This document shows, piece by piece, positions 8,742 through 15,752 of a DNA stretch of 64,000 nt. Every line of letters starts with the position of its first letter. The stretch's first letter is position 1. The position numbers and the translations under genes are program-made. Source of the stretch: Streptomyces actinomycinicus (GTDB taxonomy: Bacteria; Actinomycetota; Actinomycetes; Streptomycetales; Streptomycetaceae); assembly GCF_016741775.1 (NCBI RefSeq), contig NZ_JAERRK010000002.1, positions 62,001-126,000 on the forward strand, written 5' to 3'. Under the pieces are notes generated by a model. That model had not been told where the DNA came from. It ran no database searches and saw only the letters and a program-made list of their open reading frames with translations.

Positions 8742-9046
8742 AGGGGGGGTTTCCACCATAACCCTTCGTAAGGGATGGTGGGTGCATCGGCGCAAGACAA
8801 CTACTCTCCGAAATCACCCAGCGACGCCACGGAGACCTCGGAATGGTGGATTCAGGGGCGTTTCATGGCCGATTCACAGCGGAATCCCAGGAGAATGCGG
8901 CCAGATACGCATGGATTCGCAAGGATTGAGCCATCTTGGGCGCGTGTCGGCGAGTTGTCCCGAGGTCCCTCCGACGGGCTACTCGGTCGGCGAACGGTGC
9001 CTTGACGGCTCCGCCGCGGCGCCCAGGCCAAGATCACACGGTTTCA

Positions 9047-9081
9047 CGGCACCGCGCAGCCCCCTCCACTGCGCGGTGCCG
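9047..9081. terminator. Hairpin downstream of methyltransferase repeat region
   Basis: Perfect 13-bp arms CGGCACCGCGCAG (9047-9059) and CTGCGCGGTGCCG (9069-9081) around a pyrimidine-rich loop. There is no T-tract on the minus strand side. It may end the methyltransferase transcript or form part of an RNA structure. Confidence 0.4.
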
Positions 9082-9240
9082 CCCGCGCAGCTTTGCTGAC
9101 GCGAATTACCTTGGTCTGAACTTACGTGACCGGTGAGACGGATGTGAACCGCGCTCGATAACGATGTGGAAACCGCGAGGAACGGCACGGTGAACCGGCA
9201 CCCCGCTTCCCGCCGTATGCCGGTTTTGTCACCGCGCCGG

Positions 9241-9420
9241 CTTGCGCACGTCGAAGTGCTACCGGGAGCTGCGGGCCGGCTTGTGCACGTCGAAGTACTA
9301 CCGGAAGCTGCGGGCCGGCTTGTGCACGTCGAAGTACTACCGGGAGCTGCGGGCCGGCTTGCGCACGTCGAAGTACTACCGGGAGCTGCGGGCCGGCTTG
9401 CGCACGTCGAAGAGGTGCCG
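9241..9420. repeat. 39-bp tandem repeat duplicating the 3' end of the methyltransferase gene
   Basis: Copies start at 9241, 9280, 9319, 9358 and (diverged) 9397; the core is CTTGCGCACGTCGAAGT. The copy at 9397 encodes the authentic C-terminus (FDVRKPARSSR, read on the minus strand). The copy at 9358 supplies the stop codon (9376-9378), and the other copies lie beyond the stop. The period is a multiple of three. Confidence 0.9.
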
Positions 9421-10170
9421 GGAGCTGTGCGCGACGAACGGCCCCTCCCGCTCGAGCCGATCGTGCAGCGCACGGAGCCGGGGCTCGTACGCCTCCACCG
9501 TGAAGCCCGGGACCATCCAGACCACCTTGCGCAGGAAGTGAACGACGGCGGCGATGTCATGGAACTCCATCCGCAGCCGCTCCGTCCGCAGATCAGCCAC
9601 CTCCAGGCCGGCCGCCCCGGCGTCCGCCCGCTCCCGCTCGGGATCACGGGCGCGCCGCACCTCCTCCGGCTGCGGCCCCAGGAAGTACTCGACCAGCTCG
9701 AAGACGCTGCTCGGACCCACGTGCTGGGCGAAGTACGTGCCGCCGGGCCGCAGCACCCGGGCGATCTCGGCCCAGTCCGGGCGCACCGGATGGCGGCTCA
9801 GCACCAGGTCGAACGACTCGGGGGCGAACGGCAGCGGGGCGTCGTCCGGGGCGGCGACCACGACTACGCCGCGCGGCCGCAGCAGGGCGGTGGCCTTGCT
9901 CACGTTCGGCGGCCAGCCCTCCGTCGCCGCGACCAGCACCGGCCGGGCCGGTTCCGCCCGGCTCAGCGCGAAGTCCAGTACCTCGCCGCCCCCGGTCTGG
10001 ACGTCGAGCGCGGCCTCGGCCACGGCCAGCCGCTCCCCCGCCGACCGGGCGTACCCCCACGAGGGCCGGGCCTCACTGGCCCTCCCCTCGAACCAGGAGA
10101 AGTCCCACCCTTCGGTGGGCACGGCAACACCCTCGGCCAGGAGGTCCGCGAAGGAACGGTCCGCAGTCAT
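9376..10170 (-). CDS. Class I SAM-dependent methyltransferase
   Basis: 264 residues. The Rossmann-like core has motif I around QTGGGEVLDFAL (residues about 54-66) and an acidic or hydrophobic strand GVVVVAAPDDAPLPFAPESFDLVLSRH (motifs II-III). ARVLRPGGTYFAQHVG is typical of Methyltransf_11/25 proteins. The substrate is unknown. It starts at ATG 10170, divergent from the DinB-like gene with only 51 bp between. The last residues and the stop codon lie inside a 39-bp tandem repeat, so the C-terminus (FDVRKPARSSR) may have been shaped by repeat expansion. Confidence 0.85.
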   Translation of the reverse strand: MTADRSFADLLAEGVAVPTEGWDFSWFEGRASEARPSWGYARSAGERLAVAEAALDVQTGGGEVLDFALSRAEPARPVLVAATEGWPPNVSKATALLRPRGVVVVAAPDDAPLPFAPESFDLVLSRHPVRPDWAEIARVLRPGGTYFAQHVGPSSVFELVEYFLGPQPEEVRRARDPERERADAGAAGLEVADLRTERLRMEFHDIAAVVHFLRKVVWMVPGFTVEAYEPRLRALHDRLEREGPFVAHSSRHLFDVRKPARSSR

Positions 10171-10221
10171 ACGCCCATGATCGCAGCGGACGGCCGGGGC
10201 GCCCTGCTAGTTTCCCCGCCC

Positions 10222-10947
10222 ATGACGACCTCTGACGCCGCGGGCGCCGCGGGTGCCACTGCCGCCGGGTACACCGCGGACGCCTCCGATGCCGGGTACA
10301 CCTCAGGCGCCTCTGCCGCCGGAAACACCGCGGACACCTCCGATGCCGGGTATACCGCAGGCGCCTCTGCCGCCGGGAACACCGCGGATGCCACTGCCGC
10401 CGGGAACTCCGCGGGTGCGAACGCCGCCAACACCGCCGGTGAGGAGGGCGTGTACACGGCCGGTGAGAAGGAAACCCTGCACCGGAGCCTGGACCGGCAC
10501 CGGGACGCGGTGCTCTGGAAACTCGAGGGCCTGGACGACGAGCAGTTGCGCCGCCCGATGACCCCGACCGGCACGAGCCTGCTCGGCCTGGTCAAGCACC
10601 TGGCCTCCGTCGAGTACGGCTGGTTCGTGGAGACGTTCGGCCGCGAGGCGGAACCCCTCTGGTTCGACCCGTACACGTCCGAGGACCTGCGGATCGCCCC
10701 CGACGAGACGACGGCCCGGATCACCGCCTTCTACGGCCGCGCCCGAGCCGCGGCCGACGGGGTGATCGCCGAGCTGTCCCTGGACGCACCGGGCCGCCCG
10801 CCCTGGCGGGACCACACCGTCTCCCTGCGCTGGGTCCTGGTCCACATGATCGAGGAGACGGCACGGCATGCCGGGCACATGGACATCGTGCGGGAGCTGA
10901 TCGACGGGGCGACGGGGGATCACCCGAGGGTGAGCGGGGGGAGCTGA
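10222..10947 (+). CDS. DinB-superfamily (DUF664) protein with repetitive N-terminus
   Basis: 241 residues. From about residue 75 the protein is a DinB/YfiT-like four-helix bundle: HRSLDRHRDAVLWKLEGLDDEQLRRPMTPTGTSLLGLVKHLASVEYGWF, then WVLVHMIEETARHAGHMDIVRELIDG. His residues in KHLASVEY and in EETARHAGH are the usual metal ligands. The family includes thiol-dependent transferases, so a mycothiol-linked role is possible but unproven. Residues 15-68 are six 9-residue repeats (AGYTADASD type) encoded by a 27-bp tandem repeat. The usual DUF664 protein lacks this tail, so a start nearer residue 75 is an alternative. Confidence 0.8.
   Translation: MTTSDAAGAAGATAAGYTADASDAGYTSGASAAGNTADTSDAGYTAGASAAGNTADATAAGNSAGANAANTAGEEGVYTAGEKETLHRSLDRHRDAVLWKLEGLDDEQLRRPMTPTGTSLLGLVKHLASVEYGWFVETFGREAEPLWFDPYTSEDLRIAPDETTARITAFYGRARAAADGVIAELSLDAPGRPPWRDHTVSLRWVLVHMIEETARHAGHMDIVRELIDGATGDHPRVSGGS
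10264..10425 (+). repeat. 27-bp in-frame tandem repeat in DinB-like gene
   Basis: Six copies encoding AGYTADASD, AGYTSGASA, AGNTADTSD, AGYTAGASA, AGNTADATA and AGNSAGANA. Copies alternate between two variants, which suggests duplication of a 54-bp pair. Confidence 0.85.
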
Positions 10948-10960
10948 GCGACGGTCGGTC

Positions 10961-11000
10961 GGGGGGATGGGGATGCGGATGGGGATGGGGATGGGAGACG
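10961..11000. repeat. GGGGAT hexamer repeat between convergent genes
   Basis: GGGGAT/GCGGAT units repeat about five times just after the DinB-like gene stop, before the convergent LLM oxidoreductase gene. Confidence 0.7.
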
Positions 11001-11072
11001 GTCCTGGACGAGGCCCTCTCCCCTTCCCCACGCGACGGGGAGGTCCCTCAGGGCGCCAGAAGCCCGGGTCCC

Positions 11073-11945
11073 TCAAGGCACCAGCGGTCGGACCTTCTCC
11101 GCGGCGAAGCGTACGAAGCCCTCCGGGTCGGGCTCGTCACCGGTCGGCTGGAGGACGACGGTGTCCGCGCCGGCCCCGGCCAGCCGCCGTACGGCTTCCG
11201 CCACGGCAGCCGCGTCCCCGGCGACCCCGACGCCCGGCACCGAAGCCAGCCCTTCCGCGGCTAGTTCGGCACGCAGCCGGGCCTCGGCGCCGTCGCCCAT
11301 GGCGGTGAGGAGATAGACGACGACCCGGTGCGCACCGCTGCGCCCGGCCGCCCGCCGCCCCTCCTCGACGAGTTCCCGGGCCCGACGTACGCCGTCCACC
11401 GAAGTGGCGGCAGTGAGGAGGGTGCCGTCGGCCTTTTCGCCGGAGAGCCGGAGCGTACGGGGGCCGGTGCCGCCGGCGAGCACGTCGACCGGGCGCTGCG
11501 GGGGCCAGTCGAGGGCGACGTCGTCCAGTTGGACGTACCGCCCGCGCACACTGAGCCGCTCCCCGCGCAGCAGGGCACGCAGGGCGTCGAGGTGTTCGCC
11601 GAGCAGACCGAGCGGTGAGGCGGCGCGGGCACCGACCTGCCCCATCCAGTCCTGTACGCCGTGTCCCAGGGTCAGGATGGCCCGGCCGGGGAACATGCGC
11701 TCCAGCGAGGCGGCCTCCATGGCGGTGACGGCCACGTTCCTGAGCGGCACGGGCAGCAGCCCGATGCCGACCCGCACCCGCTCGGTCCAGGCGAGCGCCG
11801 CGGCGGCCGTGGACACGCCGCCCTCCAGGAAACAGTCCTCCCACAGCCACAGCTCTTCGAGCCCCACGTCGTCCGCGAGGCGAGCGACGGCTCGCAACCG
11901 CTCGGGCGGGAGCTGGGGACGGAAGACGACGCCGAGTCCTGTCAT
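11073..11945 (-). CDS. LLM-class (F420-dependent type) oxidoreductase
   Basis: 290 residues. Luciferase-like TIM-barrel features are GLGVVFRPQLPPERLRAVARLADDVGLEELWLWED at the N-terminus, RVRVGIGLLPVPLRNVAVTAMEAASLERMFPGRAILTLGHGV in the middle, and VDVLAGGTGPRTLRLSGEKADGTLL. These match the F420-dependent LLM family of Actinobacteria. Substrate is unknown. The start is ATG at 11945, preceded by AGGAAGAG; an extension of 12 codons upstream is possible but lacks a ribosome-binding site. Confidence 0.87.
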   Translation of the reverse strand: MTGLGVVFRPQLPPERLRAVARLADDVGLEELWLWEDCFLEGGVSTAAAALAWTERVRVGIGLLPVPLRNVAVTAMEAASLERMFPGRAILTLGHGVQDWMGQVGARAASPLGLLGEHLDALRALLRGERLSVRGRYVQLDDVALDWPPQRPVDVLAGGTGPRTLRLSGEKADGTLLTAATSVDGVRRARELVEEGRRAAGRSGAHRVVVYLLTAMGDGAEARLRAELAAEGLASVPGVGVAGDAAAVAEAVRRLAGAGADTVVLQPTGDEPDPEGFVRFAAEKVRPLVP

Positions 11946-12042
11946 GGGTCTCTTCCTAGTGGGGAGGGTGAGGGGTGACAACTGGTTTTACCCGGCGAAG
12001 AGTTGATGGCGCAGACGGCGCAGACGGTGCACGGGAGGGGAC

Positions 12043-12456
12043 GTGGGAAGACGCTGGCGGGACGGAGCGGGGAAACTGATCGTGCCGGGGAACGGGAACG
12101 GGAACGGGAACGGGAACGGGGCCGGGGAACCCCCGACGGTCCTCCCCCTGGAGATCGCGGCCTCCTACCGGGCACGCACGAGGGGCCTCCTGGGCCGGGA
12201 CTCGATCAGCGGGGCGATGCTGCTGTCACCGGCGAGCGGGGTGCACACGTTCGGGATGCGGATCCCGATCGACGTGGCCTACCTGGACCGCCGGCTGACC
12301 GTCATCGCCGTCCGCACGATGCCCCCGGCCCGCCTGGGCCTGCCCCGCCTACGTGCCCGGCACGTGGTGGAGGCGGAGGCGGGCACGATGGCGGGGTGGG
12401 GATTGCGGGCGGGGGTGCGGGTGAGCGTGGAGACGACGACCGAGGGAGCCGCGTGA
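12043..12456 (+). CDS. DUF192 family protein
   Basis: 137 residues. After a Gly-Asn hexanucleotide-repeat segment (residues about 15-27, GNGNGNGNGNG), the DUF192 fold is recognisable: SYRARTRGLLGRDSISGAMLLSPASGVHTFGMRIPIDVAYLDRRLTVIAV, then EAEAGTMAGWGLRAGVRV. DUF192 proteins are small, often secreted beta-barrels of unknown function. No signal peptide is visible. The start is GTG at 12043 with GGGAGGGG upstream; a start after the repeat is possible, since homologues lack the GN tract. Confidence 0.78.
   Translation: MGRRWRDGAGKLIVPGNGNGNGNGNGAGEPPTVLPLEIAASYRARTRGLLGRDSISGAMLLSPASGVHTFGMRIPIDVAYLDRRLTVIAVRTMPPARLGLPRLRARHVVEAEAGTMAGWGLRAGVRVSVETTTEGAA
12087..12122 (+). repeat. GGAACG hexamer repeat inside the DUF192 gene
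   Basis: Five successive GGAACG units encode Gly-Asn dipeptides. The repeat is in frame and precedes the conserved domain. Confidence 0.85.
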
Positions 12457-12831
12457 GCACGCCTCCCTCCCTCCCCCGCACCCTGCATCCCCCCACGGTG
12501 CCCGGTCCACCACCGCGATGGGTGCCCAAGCACAGGATGACCAGGTGTGCCTCAGCGGCGTCCTCTGGCATCCGGGCACAAGAGCTTCAGGGACGTTGAG
12601 GTCGAGGAGTTCACTCCGGCGCGGGTCGTCCGGCTTCGCCCACTCGGGTACGGCCACCGGGGACGGCAGGGAGGCCGGCATCTTCGTGATCGTGCCGGGC
12701 AGCGGGACGGGCCGACTGACCGGGCGTCCGAGGGGCCGGCGGCCTGGCGATCGACGCGGGCGGCACCCGTCGGGTGTGGTTCGGGTACGAGGCGGGGGAC
12801 GGGAAGGCGGGGCGGTAGCGGTCGGGGCGGG
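12457..12831. other. Gene-free region, possible remnant
   Basis: About 375 bp between the DUF192 gene and the OmpA-domain gene (convergent). No complete gene is supported. A minus-strand stretch around 12585-12680 reads as PVAVPEWAKPDDPRRSELLDLNVPEALVP and looks protein-like before running into GC-driven low complexity; it may be a decayed gene fragment. Confidence 0.35.
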
Positions 12832-13455
12832 TCACTGCTGGGTGCGGGGGAAGGACACCTCGACCCGGCGGTTCTTCTTCCGGCCGGCTTCGGTGGAGTT
12901 GTCGGCGATGGGGTACTGCTCGCCGTAGCCGCGGACGTCGAAGGTGACGGCCGAGTCGTTGAGGTCTTGGTCGAGGACCGCCTGTACGGCGTTGGCGCGC
13001 TGCTTGGAGAGGGTGTCGCCGTGGGCGGAGGAGCCGAGGTTGTCCGTGAAGCCGAACACGCGGACCCGGCTCGCGTTCTGCTTCTTGATCTCCTCGGCGA
13101 TGGTGGCGATGCGGGTCTTCGCGTCGTCGTCGAGCCTGGCGCTGTCCTTGCCGAACAGGACCTCGGCCTGCAGGGCGAAGGTCACGTCCGCGTTGGTGTC
13201 CTCCCGCCGCTCGTCCCCACTCTGGTCCTCCACGACCGACTTGATGTCCAGCACCTTGGCCTCGCCGAGGGTGGCCCCTTCGGGGAGCTTGAGGTCCGGG
13301 TCGGTGGCATCCACTTTCACCGGGGCGGCGGCGGTGGGTTCCGTGCCGGGGGGTTGGCTGGGGGTGGTGTCGTCGGCGGCCGCCGTGGTGCCGGACAGAT
13401 TCACGGCACACAGGAGAACAGCGAGGGTGAGGGCGAGCCGGGGTGTGGTGGTCAC
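12832..13455 (-). CDS. Secreted OmpA/MotB C-terminal domain protein
   Basis: 207 residues. The GTG start at 13455 follows GTGAGG. A signal peptide covers residues about 1-26 (LALTLAVLLCAVNLSGTTAAAD). An acidic linker leads to the OmpA-like peptidoglycan-binding domain (about 95-205): LFGKDSARLDDDAKTRIATIAEEIKK, RVFGFTDNLGSSAHGDTLSKQRANAVQAVL and the final GYGEQYPIADN...RKKNRRVEVSF. OmpA domains bind diaminopimelate, so the protein is expected in the wall. It starts 7 bp after the lipoprotein gene at the end of the Tad gene run, suggesting a wall-anchoring role for the pilus apparatus (inference). Confidence 0.86.
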   Translation of the reverse strand: MTTTPRLALTLAVLLCAVNLSGTTAAADDTTPSQPPGTEPTAAAPVKVDATDPDLKLPEGATLGEAKVLDIKSVVEDQSGDERREDTNADVTFALQAEVLFGKDSARLDDDAKTRIATIAEEIKKQNASRVRVFGFTDNLGSSAHGDTLSKQRANAVQAVLDQDLNDSAVTFDVRGYGEQYPIADNSTEAGRKKNRRVEVSFPRTQQ

Positions 13456-13462
13456 TTGGGCC

Positions 13463-14044
13463 TCACCCGGAGATCTTGACGGGGGCGCTGGCGAAGGTGG
13501 GTAGTTGGAGAGTGACGTCGGTGGTGTCGGCAGGTGGTGAGGGAAACTGCATGAAGACCGGCAATGACTGCCCACCTTTGAGCGTGCCCAGCCCAGTCGT
13601 GGTGAGCGGGCGTCCCTCCGTGTCACGCAGGACGTAGTAACGCTTCTTTCCCTTGGAGTCGACGAGCGTTGCTCCGCCCAGGGACGGCCCGTTCTTGGTG
13701 ATCTCAGTTTCGTTGCCGCTGAGGGCCGCCGGGATGAGCAGGTCTTTGGAGCCGTCGTTCTTCAAGGTCCCGTTCACAGTGACGAAACCACCAGCGTCCC
13801 GTTGCACCGTTGTGATTTGGAGAAACAGGCCGCCCGACCCCTTCAACTCGGCCAGCGGCTGATCCGACTGCCCTTGCTGAGGACTCGGGCCGGAGGCACC
13901 TGTTGTGGAAGCGGACGCCGAACTGACTGGCTTCTTGTCGTCACCGCCACCACCACCGCAACCGGTCACGCCGACAGCCAGACCAGCCGCGACGGTCAAC
14001 GCGACCATTCCCCTGCGAGCCTTCGCAGTGAACCGAATGCTCAT
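13463..14044 (-). CDS. Putative lipoprotein of the Tad locus
   Basis: 193 residues. The ATG at 14044 has GAAGGAAG upstream. An N-terminal signal with lipobox GVTGC (Cys near residue 29) is followed by Gly/Ser-rich sequence, giving a predicted lipoprotein. The remainder (about 70-193) looks like an all-beta domain: GGLFLQITTVQRDAGGFVTVNGTLKNDGSKDLLIPAAL, ... YYVLRDTEGRPL. It resembles extracellular Ig-like/DUF4352-type domains, though this is not firmly recognised. It is followed after 7 bp by the OmpA-domain gene and preceded by the TadG-like gene (34 bp). Confidence 0.72.
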   Translation of the reverse strand: MSIRFTAKARRGMVALTVAAGLAVGVTGCGGGGGDDKKPVSSASASTTGASGPSPQQGQSDQPLAELKGSGGLFLQITTVQRDAGGFVTVNGTLKNDGSKDLLIPAALSGNETEITKNGPSLGGATLVDSKGKKRYYVLRDTEGRPLTTTGLGTLKGGQSLPVFMQFPSPPADTTDVTLQLPTFASAPVKISG

Positions 14045-14078
14045 CGCTCCGCTTCCTTCTTGACTCGTCGTTCGCATC

Positions 14079-14666
14079 TCAGCCCGCCAGGTGGACGTCG
14101 AAGAGGTCCTCAGGCCCGGGAAGATCCGAGAGGTCGTCCGGGTTCAGGGCCCATTCCCGGTCCTTGCATTGCAACTTGGGCAGTGCGCCGTCACCGGCAT
14201 CGTCACCTGGGGGCTTGAAATCGCAGAGCGACTTGATCACAGCTACGGCAGAAGCCTTCGCATGTTTGTCCTCCGTACCGGGGACTACGGAGTCTCCGAC
14301 GGCTTTGTTGGTCCGAACGTCCACGGCGTAGCGCAAGGCACCGTCCCAATGGCAATTGATCAGAGTGGCTTCGTTCTGGGCAGCGAGTTCATCGGCGCGG
14401 CCACATGAGTTGAAGCCCCCCTGACCCTCGAAGATGTCCAGCCACTTGGTCGGATCCAGTACGACCTTCACCCACTGGGTCGCCAGTTGCTTACGGGTCT
14501 CCTGGGCCGCCGCCAGTGCCGCAGCGTCCGCCGCCGTTTGGGCACCGCCCCGATTCACTGCCGCTTGGCCGACGGCCAGATAGGCCAACGCAAGAAAGAG
14601 CAGGCCCGCCACCACCGTGATGTAGATGGGGAAGGCCTGCCCCGTGTCGCTGCGCGGGTGATTCAG
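14079..14666 (-). CDS. TadG-like pilus assembly protein
   Basis: About 195 residues. The N-terminus DTGQAFPIYITVVAGLLFLALAYLAVGQAAVNRGGAQTAADAAALAAAQE is the TadG/TadE-like pattern: a class III prepilin-type GQ-x3-Y motif, a transmembrane helix and an Ala-rich stalk. The rest is extracytoplasmic, with four Cys. No ATG, GTG or TTG exists in frame between the pilin stop codon and the membrane helix. The best candidate start is CTG at 14666, whose TGA overlap with the pilin stop (CTGA) mimics ATGA coupling. Upstream starts would overlap the pilin gene extensively; a later GTG would cut the helix. Confidence 0.75.
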   Translation of the reverse strand: MNHPRSDTGQAFPIYITVVAGLLFLALAYLAVGQAAVNRGGAQTAADAAALAAAQETRKQLATQWVKVVLDPTKWLDIFEGQGGFNSCGRADELAAQNEATLINCHWDGALRYAVDVRTNKAVGDSVVPGTEDKHAKASAVAVIKSLCDFKPPGDDAGDGALPKLQCKDREWALNPDDLSDLPGPEDLFDVHLAG

Positions 14667-14860
14667 CCGCCGGTGACCTCGCTGATCTTGGTCCTGATGG
14701 CATCGAAGATCGTCTGCCCGATGCTCGTGCCGGTGATCGCCAGGACGATCGCCACGACCACAGCGATGATGCCGAGGTACTCCACTGCGGTCTGGCCCTT
14801 GTCGCTCCGGGCGAGACGTGCCCGCAGGTACGCCACGGTGGTGTTGAACCAGCTGCCCAT
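14663..14860 (-). CDS. Flp/Fap-type pilin
   Basis: 65 residues. KGQTAVEYLGIIAVVVAIVL shows the Flp prepilin signature: cleavage after Gly, Glu at +5 and Tyr at +6, then a single hydrophobic helix. The C-terminus is GQTIFDAIRTKISEVTGG. The ATG at 14860 has GGAGGGG upstream. It should be the major structural pilin, processed by a prepilin peptidase not encoded in this window and assembled by TadA/B/C. The stop codon overlaps the proposed CTG start of the TadG-like gene. Confidence 0.88.
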   Translation of the reverse strand: MGSWFNTTVAYLRARLARSDKGQTAVEYLGIIAVVVAIVLAITGTSIGQTIFDAIRTKISEVTGG

Positions 14861-14985
14861 GATGGTCCCCTCCGAGTTCGCCTCTGATCCAGGGAACATA
14901 TGCCGAGGCGTGGCGCCGGACAGAGGGCCCCAGGGCCCAACCCCAGGCCCACTGTCTGTCTGCGGTGGTGCCCCGCCGTTCCATC

Positions 14986-15741
14986 TCAAGCCACCCCCAG
15001 CCACTTCGCCGCGGCCTGGGACCTTGTTGTGCTGTGGAGTTTGGCGAAGATGCGGTTGATGTGGTTCTTGACCGTCTTCTCGCTGATGAAGCAGGCGTCG
15101 GCGATCTGCTGGTTGGTCATGCCGGACGCGATGAGGTCCATGATCTCCGCCTCCCTCGTACTCAGCCGGAACCCGGATCGGAACGACTGTCCCACAGGGC
15201 GTTGCAATTGCGAAAGAGGGTGGGGGGAGAAAATCGGTTCCGTGGACAGGGGTTGGGGCTTTGTGTGTGCAGGTGCATCTTCACGCAACTCCGTCAGTAA
15301 CGCCCTCGCCGCCCCCGGCGTCACATGCGGCCGTCCCTCCCGTACGTCCCGCACCGCCCTCACCAACTGCTCCGTCGTGAACTCGCCGTGCACCAGATAT
15401 CCCCCCGCCCCCAGTCGCAGTGCCTCCCGCACGGTCTCCGTCTCGTGGCTGTAGGTCAGCATCATGACCGGGGCCAACCGCACCAGGTGGGGCAACGCCG
15501 AGATTCCGTCGACCCCGGGCATCCGGACGTCGAGGAGTACGACGTCCGGCCGGTGCCGGAGCGCCGCCTCGTACGCCTCTCGGCCGTCCGTCGCCTGCGC
15601 CACCACCGTGGTGTCCGGCCGTCCCGACAGCAGTGCCGTCAGGCCGGCCCGGACCACGGGATTGTCGTCCGCGACCAGCAACCGCAGCGGAGGCGGAGTC
15701 GGTGCCGACGGGGGGAAGTGGTCGTTCTCGGAAGGTCGCAC
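14986..15741 (-). CDS. NarL/LuxR-family response regulator of the Tad locus
   Basis: 251 residues. The receiver domain covers about 20-135 (LRLLVADDNPVVRAGLTALLSG, phospho-acceptor in VVLLDVRMPGVDG). The C-terminal LuxR HTH is STREAEIMDLIASGMTNQQIADACFISEKTVKNHINRIFAKL. The GTG at 15741 follows GAGGAGG. It lies 11 bp downstream of a HisKA_3 kinase gene, its likely partner. The position between the tadC and pilin genes suggests it controls pilin or Tad expression; this is inference from context. Confidence 0.9.
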   Translation of the reverse strand: MRPSENDHFPPSAPTPPPLRLLVADDNPVVRAGLTALLSGRPDTTVVAQATDGREAYEAALRHRPDVVLLDVRMPGVDGISALPHLVRLAPVMMLTYSHETETVREALRLGAGGYLVHGEFTTEQLVRAVRDVREGRPHVTPGAARALLTELREDAPAHTKPQPLSTEPIFSPHPLSQLQRPVGQSFRSGFRLSTREAEIMDLIASGMTNQQIADACFISEKTVKNHINRIFAKLHSTTRSQAAAKWLGVA

Positions 15742-15752
15742 GGGTCCTCCTC

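Larger units (their letters stand above)
8558..9237. other. Long non-coding region upstream of uppS with two strong hairpins
   Basis: About 680 bp with no credible coding frame and visibly lower GC than its neighbours between about 8780 and 9000. It contains a minus-strand terminator (8701-8741), an adjacent inverted repeat (8753-8781: CCACCAT/ATGGTGG and CCCTT/AAGGG arms) and a 13-bp-stem hairpin at 9047-9081. Taken together it could be a regulatory leader or a small RNA gene on the minus strand. Confidence 0.5.

Noticed and set aside
8782..9099. Small plus-strand frame of 105 codons upstream of the methyltransferase repeat region
   Set aside because: No ribosome-binding site, no codon bias typical of the genome, and it crosses the hairpin at 9047-9081.
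9241..9420. 39-bp repeats as a CRISPR array
   Set aside because: No spacers between copies; the unit derives from the end of the adjacent gene.
8979..9647. Minus-strand frame reading through the 39-bp array as Ser/Thr/Cys-rich protein
   Set aside because: Wrong frame for the methyltransferase and made only of repeat-derived sequence.
12003..12599. Arg/Glu-rich plus-strand frame over the DUF192 gene
   Set aside because: It reads the hexamer repeat as RERERE and lacks any domain; the DUF192 frame is well conserved.
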